This document shows, piece by piece, positions 6,024 to 10,321 of a DNA stretch of 10,321 nucleotides. The notes under the pieces are model-generated. The model had not been told where the DNA came from, ran no database searches, and saw only the letters and a program-made list of their open reading frames with translations. The position numbers and the translations under genes were made by a program. How positions within the stretch are numbered: position 1 is the first letter of the stretch; each line of letters starts with the position of its first letter. The DNA is from an uncultured Bacillota bacterium. Lineage in GTDB: Bacteria > Bacillota > Dehalobacteriia > UBA4068 > UBA4997. The stretch covers positions 1 to 10,321 of the forward strand of contig CAQWMM010000061.1 in NCBI GenBank assembly GCA_948907985.1, in the 5' to 3' direction.

Positions 6024-6205
6024 ATAAAAAACTTTGGACCAGTGTTTTAATTCTGTCTGTTTGTCTGGTTGAGGGCTTTGCTTTTTGGAACGGCGGCAAT
6101 GCGTCAAGAGCATCGGTGGTCGAGTCGATACCATATGGACTTTATAGCGGCAGGAATAGCAGTCGTTGCTCAGTTTCCATTTGTAGCACATATTATCATT
6201 TCTGA
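6024..6205 (+). pseudogene. N-terminal gene fragment with damaged start codon, unrecognised
   Basis: A full GGAGG (6011-6015) is followed 8 nt later by AT-AAAAAA-CTT at 6024-6034. The frame that begins AAA AAA CTT TGG reads KKLWTSVLILSVCLVEGFAF, a typical signal-peptide or membrane start lacking only its ATG; restoring a G after 6025 would supply it. The frame then runs to TGA 6203-6205 inside a 16-bp hairpin. From about 6099 a second frame (MRQEHRW...DFIAAGIAVVAQFPFVAH) also looks hydrophobic, so a further frameshift is possible. It sits 44 nt after the flavodoxin gene and was probably in its operon. I do not recognise the family. Confidence 0.45.
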
Positions 6206-6220
6206 AATGATAATATGTGC
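6186..6220. repeat. Perfect 16-bp inverted repeat with 3-nt loop
   Basis: GCACATATTATCATTT (6186-6201), loop CTG, then its exact reverse complement (6205-6220). It is not followed by a T-run on either strand, so it is an atypical terminator. It lies about 100 nt past the acetyltransferase stop and at the point where the upstream gene fragment ends. It may be a 3'-end hairpin of the acetyltransferase mRNA or mark the edge of an inserted segment. Confidence 0.7.
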
Positions 6221-6318
6221 GCCGCCATAAGTCTTTGTGCGGTTTTATTTAGATTTCAATTTTTTCAGATGTGATTGTGTACGATTCAGGCTCTCGTATC
6301 CATTGTAATTGTTTCACA

Positions 6319-6918
6319 TCAAATTCCGTTTTCAGTTCTCCAATATTTTTTCCTGTCAGCATCTGTTATTTGGCGGATAACACGGCAGGGAACTCCCGCT
6401 GCAATAACGCCTGCGGGTATATCATGTTTTACAACACTTCCTGCTCCAATTACTGTATTGCTTCCTATGGTAACACCTGGAAGAACAGTAACGTTCGCAC
6501 CGATCCAGACATTATCACCGACCACAATGGGATAAGCATATTCTAAACCCTGATTTCGTTGCTCCACATCCAAAGGATGACCGGCTGTATAAAACCCACA
6601 ATTTGGCGCAATAAAAACATTATCGCCAAATATCACTTTTGCTCCATCAAGAATGACGCAATTATGATTTGTATAGAAATTTTCACCTATCTTAATGTTA
6701 AAACCATAATCACACCAGAACGGGGCAGTGATGGTAAAAGATTTCCCGGTTTTTCCCAATAACTTGCGGATTAAACTCATCTGCTCCTTTTCCTGCGATG
6801 GTCGCAGATGGTTAAATTCGTAGCAAATATCTTTACACACTTTTCGTGCACATATTAGTTCTTTGTCATAGTTTGCATCATAAAGCATTCCCTGTTCCAT
6901 CTTCTCCTTTTCCGTCAT
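6319..6918 (-). CDS. Maltose/galactoside O-acetyltransferase-type enzyme
   Basis: A 199-residue acetyl-CoA-dependent sugar O-acetyltransferase of the LacA/Maa family. The N-terminal Mac domain (MTEKEKMEQGMLYDANYDKEL, residues 1-21, then helices to about 55) precedes a left-handed parallel beta-helix of hexapeptide repeats (about 72-180). Catalytic His114 lies in TAGHPLD, and the repeats VVGDNVWIGANVTVLPGVTIG and the ending GVPCRVIR are diagnostic. Length is normal. The ATG at 6918 has GGAGG (6928-6932) 9 nt away and a strong promoter at 6965-6993; that promoter excludes a longer N-terminus. The gene is somewhat AT-richer than its neighbours and sits between two + strand gene pieces, which suggests it was inserted. 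The acceptor sugar is not known. Confidence 0.92.
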   Translation of the reverse strand: MTEKEKMEQGMLYDANYDKELICARKVCKDICYEFNHLRPSQEKEQMSLIRKLLGKTGKSFTITAPFWCDYGFNIKIGENFYTNHNCVILDGAKVIFGDNVFIAPNCGFYTAGHPLDVEQRNQGLEYAYPIVVGDNVWIGANVTVLPGVTIGSNTVIGAGSVVKHDIPAGVIAAGVPCRVIRQITDADRKKYWRTENGI

Positions 6919-6964
6919 GGTACGCAGCCTCCACAAACTCGTATTTGTCGGATAATTCTGAAAG

Positions 6965-6993
6965 AGTATATCATAATAAGAATCGGTTTTCAA
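6965..6993 (-). promoter_or_regulatory. Promoter of the acetyltransferase gene
   Basis: On the - strand, TTGAAA (6988-6993), 17 nt, TATACT (6965-6970), each 5 of 6 consensus. It gives a leader of about 40 nt that contains the GGAGG site. Confidence 0.75.
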
Positions 6994-7017
6994 GAAGCAA
7001 ATTTCTTTATTCGGCAT

Positions 7018-7122
7018 AGCGGGGCGGATGATTATGGTTTGGCTGATAGTATGCGGCCGTTAGTTAGCAAAGATATTCAAAACGCTTTACAGAAAAAAAA
7101 ACCTTATAATTTCTTAATATAG
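7018..7122 (+). pseudogene. Possible C-terminal remnant of a + strand gene, unrecognised
   Basis: An open frame with codon use like the native genes reads SGADDYGLADSMRPLVSK, then DIQNALQ, three Lys and PYNFLI, and stops at TAG 7120-7122, only 4 nt before a strong terminator. No start or ribosome site precedes it, and upstream it runs into the acetyltransferase promoter. This is how the 3' end of a gene cut by an insertion would look. It could be the tail of the fragment at 6024-6205, but the two pieces share no feature that proves this. The frame is short enough to be chance. Confidence 0.35.
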
Positions 7123-7125
7123 CAT

Positions 7126-7167
7126 AAAAAAGCAGATACATTGGGCCTCAAGTATCTGCTTTTTTTT
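7126..7167. terminator. Bidirectional terminator
   Basis: A 14-bp perfect stem (7126-7139 with 7152-7165), including GCAGATAC / GTATCTGC, with a 12-nt loop, six A's before it and eight T's after. It serves + strand transcripts reaching 7122 and the response-regulator gene on the - strand, whose stop is about 60 nt away. Confidence 0.85.
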
Positions 7168-7227
7168 ACGATAACGTTTATGGAGAAACGAAAGGGGGCT
7201 TTGGGTTGGGCCTTTGTGGAAAAAATG

Positions 7228-7971
7228 TTAAATATTCTTTTTGATACTGTTTAACCAATAATCGTTCCAGCGTTGGCGTACTTTGCTCGCAAAGCTGCGC
7301 GCCAGGGGCAGCTGTTCGCCGCTATCCAGGCGCAGAGCGGTTTTTTCCACAGCGATAACATAGTAGAGATTTACCAAAAGCGTAGCTCCGCAAAGGGCGA
7401 ATCTGGAATCAGCCAGCAAACCGGCGATTTCTGTCTGGAAAGGCGTACGGATAGTCAGGCTGTCCAGGCGGCGGCCGTCGGACAGATGATAGCGGATGGC
7501 GCGATCAGCCAGTTCGGCATAGATGATATGATCCAGGCGCGCGAGCTGCCAGCCATCGTGGGTTTTGATTGTGAGCGAGGCCGTGCGGCAGCTGTTCAGT
7601 TCGGCGATAGCCTGATCCAGAACAGAAGAAAAATGCGCGGGCTGTACCGGTTTCATCAAATATTGAAAAGCTCTGGTGGAATAGGAATCCAGAGCGTATT
7701 CCGGCGATATTGTGAGATAAATTATAATCCCGCTGCTTCCCAGCTCGCGCAGTTTTACGCCCAGTTCAATACCGGATATTTCCGGCATTACCACATCTAA
7801 CACAAATAAATCAAACTTTTCGTCTTCTTCGGCGGCCAGCAGCTTATAACCGGAATCGAAAATGAAAAACTGAATTGTCAGTTCCGGGCGCTGGGAGGCA
7901 TAGCTGCGTAAGATTTCCTGCATGGCAAGGCGTTGTTCCGGATTGTCTTCACATAACGCCAGCTTAAGCAT
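7228..7971 (-). CDS. LytTR-family response regulator
   Basis: A 247-residue AgrA/LytR-type response regulator. The receiver domain (1-120) has the acidic pair Glu8-Asp9 (CEDN), phosphoacceptor Asp59 (FVLDVVMPEISG), Thr87 and the Lys107-Pro108 pair (LMKPV). The LytTR DNA-binding domain spans about 137-240, with the typical LLVNLYYV...LDSGEQLPLARSF segment. Start 7971 is preferred over 7980 because AAGGGA (7980-7985) is about 8 nt away and the sequence MLKLALCEDN is the usual opening. No histidine kinase gene is next to it, so it is an orphan in this window. Such regulators usually control surface, peptide or competence-like functions. The prepilin-like gene to the right is a candidate target, by position only. 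Confidence 0.93.
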   Translation of the reverse strand: MLKLALCEDNPEQRLAMQEILRSYASQRPELTIQFFIFDSGYKLLAAEEDEKFDLFVLDVVMPEISGIELGVKLRELGSSGIIIYLTISPEYALDSYSTRAFQYLMKPVQPAHFSSVLDQAIAELNSCRTASLTIKTHDGWQLARLDHIIYAELADRAIRYHLSDGRRLDSLTIRTPFQTEIAGLLADSRFALCGATLLVNLYYVIAVEKTALRLDSGEQLPLARSFASKVRQRWNDYWLNSIKKNI

Positions 7972-8140
7972 ATTAACCATCCCTTTTTCGTCATATTTTG
8001 GTAATACTTTTTTTGCGCAAAATGATACAGTTTTTACACAAATTACCCACAGCGCAGTTTTTTTTGTTATAATTTTATAGATTGTAAGCGAAGCGAATCG
8101 TTTTTATAAACTTGGTTTTATATCGTTTGGGTACAGGTTG

Positions 8141-8170
8141 AATATAGCACACCGGTTAGCATTTTGTCAA
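8141..8170 (-). promoter_or_regulatory. Promoter of the LytTR regulator with a long leader
   Basis: On the - strand, TTGACA (8165-8170), 18 nt, TATATT (8141-8146). The leader to the ATG at 7971 would be about 160 nt and is AT-rich, with no riboswitch I recognise. The rest of 7981-8222 shows no gene. Confidence 0.65.
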
Positions 8171-8222
8171 GGCGTTGGCTGAAAAATCTTTTTGGCCGAA
8201 GTTTGGGGCCGTAGGCGGGCCG

Positions 8223-8564
8223 CTAATTTAGTTCCTGCCGTAGGCACTGTTTCAGGGTGCGTATGGTTTCGGTGATAATCTTTATTTCCTGGTGCGAGCA
8301 ATCAGCCAACAGTTGGATAGCCTCGTTCTCAAACACGTTTCGGGCGGAGGCGATGCTGTCGCAAAGCAAAGCGTCGGCAGTAACACCCAGAGCGTTGGCG
8401 ATGCTGACCAGCGTCGGCAGGCTTAGCTTGGTGGCGCCGCGTTCAATATGCGAGATGTTAGACGGCTCCTGACCGGAGATTTCCGCCAGAGTTTGCTGAG
8501 TCAGCCCCTGGGCTTTGCGCAGACGGCGGATACGGACGCCGATTGCCTGATAATTGATTTCCAT
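8223..8564 (-). CDS. XRE-family transcriptional regulator
   Basis: A 113-residue DNA-binding protein of the Cro/CI-SinR type. The five-helix HTH domain is at about 7-66: IGVRIRRLRKAQGLTQQTLA, then the recognition region EPSNISHIERGATKLSLPTL, then VSIANALGVTADALL. The C-terminal part (70-113) is a short helical, probably dimerising, segment. The ATG at 8564 has AAGGAG (8571-8576) at 6 nt; an in-frame extension to 8627 is rejected for lack of a site. It is divergent from the prepilin-like gene, with a perfect 17-bp palindrome between them, so autoregulation and control of that gene are likely but inferred. Confidence 0.93.
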   Translation of the reverse strand: MEINYQAIGVRIRRLRKAQGLTQQTLAEISGQEPSNISHIERGATKLSLPTLVSIANALGVTADALLCDSIASARNVFENEAIQLLADCSHQEIKIITETIRTLKQCLRQELN

Positions 8565-8658
8565 ATGGTGCTCCTTTTTGAGTTGGTATATTGTTAATTT
8601 GGTTATAAATAGTTCTTTTTTTGACAAAATTTTTTTGAGAAAATTTTCGATAAAGTTA

Positions 8659-8687
8659 TTGTATATCCGATTCGGATATGATAAAAT
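8659..8687 (+). promoter_or_regulatory. Promoter of the prepilin-like gene
   Basis: TTGTAT (8659-8664), 17 nt, TAAAAT (8682-8687), with TGA in front of the -10 (extended -10). Its spacer holds TTCGGATATGATA (8671-8683), identical and identically placed to 15-27. The two promoters agree at 21 of 29 positions. On the other strand TACAAT (8658-8663) could be the -10 of the XRE gene, overlapping this -35. Confidence 0.5.
8663..8679. promoter_or_regulatory. 17-bp palindrome, probable XRE operator
   Basis: ATATCCGA-T-TCGGATAT is a perfect 8-1-8 inverted repeat between the divergent XRE and prepilin-like genes, in the spacer of the + promoter. A symmetric site of this size in such a place is the usual operator form for XRE-type dimers. 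Only the right half is conserved at 15-23. Confidence 0.6.
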
Positions 8688-8768
8688 AAAGCAAATGTCC
8701 TAAAAGGATATGTAATAAGTTTTTTTTGGTTTTTACTGGGTAATAACTTTTATTGTGGGTAAAATATT

Positions 8769-10321
8769 ATGCTTAAACGGACAAAGGCCCTATGGTTATC
8801 TGCCGGGGGCGGCAAAACAAAACTGAATAACGCTGGTTTTACCTTTGTGGAAGTTATCGCAACGGTGGCTGTTATCGTGATCCTTTTGGCGGTATCCGGC
8901 GTGGCAGTGGCGCAGCACCGCAGTTATTTGCAAATTATGGAGCTGGACGACGCGGCCCGCGAGATTTATATGGCGGCGGAGAACCGCGCGGTACTTTTGT
9001 CATCCGCCAGGCGGCTGGATGATTTGGTGAACCGTCCGGCAGACTATCAGGTTGGCCTGGACGGCGCGGCGGGTTCGGTTGTCGGCTACTATGTGTCGGA
9101 GGCTGATTCGGCGCTGTTAGCGGAGCTTTTGCCGGCCAATAGTATTGACCCCTACCTGCGGGACGGCTATTTTTACATAGTCTACGAGCCGGTGAGCGGC
9201 TGTGTTACCGATGTTTTTTATGCCCAGAAAGCTTTTGCGGCTGATTTTAAGACTTCTTATGCCGCCTGGCGCAATATGGACTCTAAAGAACGGATGAAAT
9301 TGCAACCGATGATCGGCTATTTTGGCGGCGGTCTGGCGGAGGGCGCGGATTTTGGGGCGATTGCCACCGCCTCGGTGCAGGTGATTATTGAGAACGCCGA
9401 AGAGTTGACTTTGCAAGTGCTTTATAATCTGCCGGCGGGTATGAGCCTGAAACCGAACGATTTGACGGTTACGCTTAGCCAGGAGATTGACGAGTCCCAT
9501 AGTGTTGAGTTTAAATTGTCCACAGGTGATGCTGTTAACATCAGCGGCGGTTATATGTGGGTTTTGGATTCTCTGTCGCCGTATGGGCCAAGTGGCCAAA
9601 TACCGCATTTTAAGGATTGGGGCGGTGCGCTGAATCCGCTGGCTCCGGGCGGAGACTTTACGGTTAAGGCGGTGTTGGATTCCGGGGAGGAAAAGCGTTT
9701 TTTGCCGGCCAGTGCGCAGGATACAAATAACAGCTTGTTTGCGGAGGGCAGCGGCGGCGATTTGGCGCGAATCCAATACCTGCGCCATTTGCAGAATTTG
9801 GACAGCGGTTTTTCCGGGGTTGCGGGCAAAGAGCAGGCCGCGCTGGTGGCGGATATTAACTTGCAGGAGCACGAAACCTACCCGGATTATGAGTTTATAC
9901 CTATCAAAAATGCTGAATTAAAGCTTTTCGCTGGCAGTGAGCGCGAACAGGCCGGCGAGAATGACATTTTTAAGATTTACGGCCTGAAAGTTACGGCGGC
10001 AAGCGCTGCCGGGAAAACTGGCGCTGGTTTGTTTGGCGAAGCTAAGAACATTAAATTCCGCGATGTGCGCCTGATTAACGCCCGGGTGCAGGCGGCCCAG
10101 CAAACGGTTGGGGCGCTGGTGGGCGTGGCGGATAACTGCGTTTTTGATGGCTGCCAGGTTTTCTGGCAGCGGGTGCAGGGCGGCGAAACCCTGAAAACGC
10201 TTTTGGGCAGCGATGACGGCGGCACGGCAAATTATAATTATCAGATTGCCGGCAAGGTGGCCGGCGGCCTGGCGGGGCAAATGAACGGCGGCGCAATAAA
10301 GAACAGTCTGGCGGCAACGTT
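8769..10321 (+). CDS. Prepilin-like surface protein with GLUG-type repeats (partial)
   Basis: An uninterrupted frame of 517 codons that runs off the window. Residues 1-23 form a basic leader ending in Gly23; Phe24 begins FTFVEVIATVAVIVILLAVS with Glu28 at +5, the classic type IV prepilin (N-methylation) signature. The hydrophobic helix runs to about 48. A large extracellular region follows. From about 425 it shows GLUG-like units: VRLINARV...VGALVGVADNCVFDGCQV (433-464) and the start of another, GGLAGQMNGGAIKNS (499-513). GLUG units are found in large bacterial surface proteins and adhesins. The ribosome site is weak (GTGGGT, 8755-8760). It is probably a pseudopilin-anchored surface protein or adhesin. 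No assembly genes (PilB, PilC, prepilin peptidase) are in the window. Total length is unknown. Confidence 0.85.
   Translation, partial: MLKRTKALWLSAGGGKTKLNNAGFTFVEVIATVAVIVILLAVSGVAVAQHRSYLQIMELDDAAREIYMAAENRAVLLSSARRLDDLVNRPADYQVGLDGAAGSVVGYYVSEADSALLAELLPANSIDPYLRDGYFYIVYEPVSGCVTDVFYAQKAFAADFKTSYAAWRNMDSKERMKLQPMIGYFGGGLAEGADFGAIATASVQVIIENAEELTLQVLYNLPAGMSLKPNDLTVTLSQEIDESHSVEFKLSTGDAVNISGGYMWVLDSLSPYGPSGQIPHFKDWGGALNPLAPGGDFTVKAVLDSGEEKRFLPASAQDTNNSLFAEGSGGDLARIQYLRHLQNLDSGFSGVAGKEQAALVADINLQEHETYPDYEFIPIKNAELKLFAGSEREQAGENDIFKIYGLKVTAASAAGKTGAGLFGEAKNIKFRDVRLINARVQAAQQTVGALVGVADNCVFDGCQVFWQRVQGGETLKTLLGSDDGGTANYNYQIAGKVAGGLAGQMNGGAIKNSLAAT

Noticed and set aside
8027..8062. Two (A/G)CAGTTTTT boxes upstream of the LytTR gene as LytTR binding sites
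   Set aside because: Their spacing of 27 bp does not fit the usual 21-22 bp repeat period, and the region is A/T-run rich.
9117..9872. 251-codon - strand frame at the right end
   Set aside because: It lies opposite the prepilin-like gene, whose frame is open throughout and has recognisable motifs. The - frame has none and no ribosome site.
9918..10280. 120-codon - strand frame at the right end
   Set aside because: It is the antisense shadow of the GLUG-repeat region.

Overview
The window looks like chromosomal DNA of a low- to mid-GC anaerobic Bacillota (Clostridia-like) bacterium. The evidence is strong GGAGG-type Shine-Dalgarno sites 6-9 nt before most starts, TTGACA/TATAAT-type promoters, a rubrerythrin, a LytTR response regulator and a clostridial-style prepilin-like surface protein. 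No genus can be named from the sequence alone.

Layout. 1-350 has no clear protein gene but holds an extended -10 promoter, a possible ~130-nt small RNA, a perfect 20-bp palindrome and two hairpin terminators. 351-977 (-) is a small serine recombinase. 1324-1863 (-) is rubrerythrin, with a near-consensus promoter and an operator-like inverted repeat at its start site. 2217-3092 (+) is a stand-alone SplB-like radical SAM protein. From 5037 down to 3140 (-) runs an apparent operon: MarR regulator, nitroreductase, Fes/BesA-like alpha/beta-hydrolase, then a 29-codon stub that resembles the first residues of an adenylate-forming (NRPS A-domain-type) enzyme. Divergent from it, 5335-5979 (+) is a flavodoxin-like lipoprotein whose signal-peptide start appears to have lost one A. 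It is followed by an unrecognised reading frame with a good ribosome site but a damaged start codon (6024-6205). A maltose/galactoside-type acetyltransferase with its own promoter (6319-6918, -) comes next, and on its far side lies what looks like the tail of another + strand gene (7018-7122) that ends at a terminator. 7228-7971 (-) is a LytTR response regulator and 8223-8564 (-) an XRE-family regulator. 8769 to the window end (+) is a long partial gene: a type IV prepilin N-terminus fused to a large extracellular region with GLUG-like repeats.

How it fits together. Oxidative/redox genes (rubrerythrin, nitroreductase, flavodoxin, MarR) dominate the left and middle. The right end is a regulator plus surface-protein module. 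The XRE gene and the prepilin-like gene are divergent around a perfect 17-bp palindrome, and the same promoter core (a 13-bp exact match in the same position relative to the -10) recurs at 15-27 in front of the putative small RNA. That suggests a shared regulator, possibly the XRE protein.

Several places show gene decay or rearrangement: the A-domain stub, the two single-base lesions near start codons in the flavodoxin operon, and the gene pieces either side of the acetyltransferase. Base-calling errors in A-runs could explain the two single-base lesions and should be excluded first. I do not see a complete, clearly novel multi-gene system. The strongest unusual signals are the shared promoter/operator module and the truncated adenylation gene.
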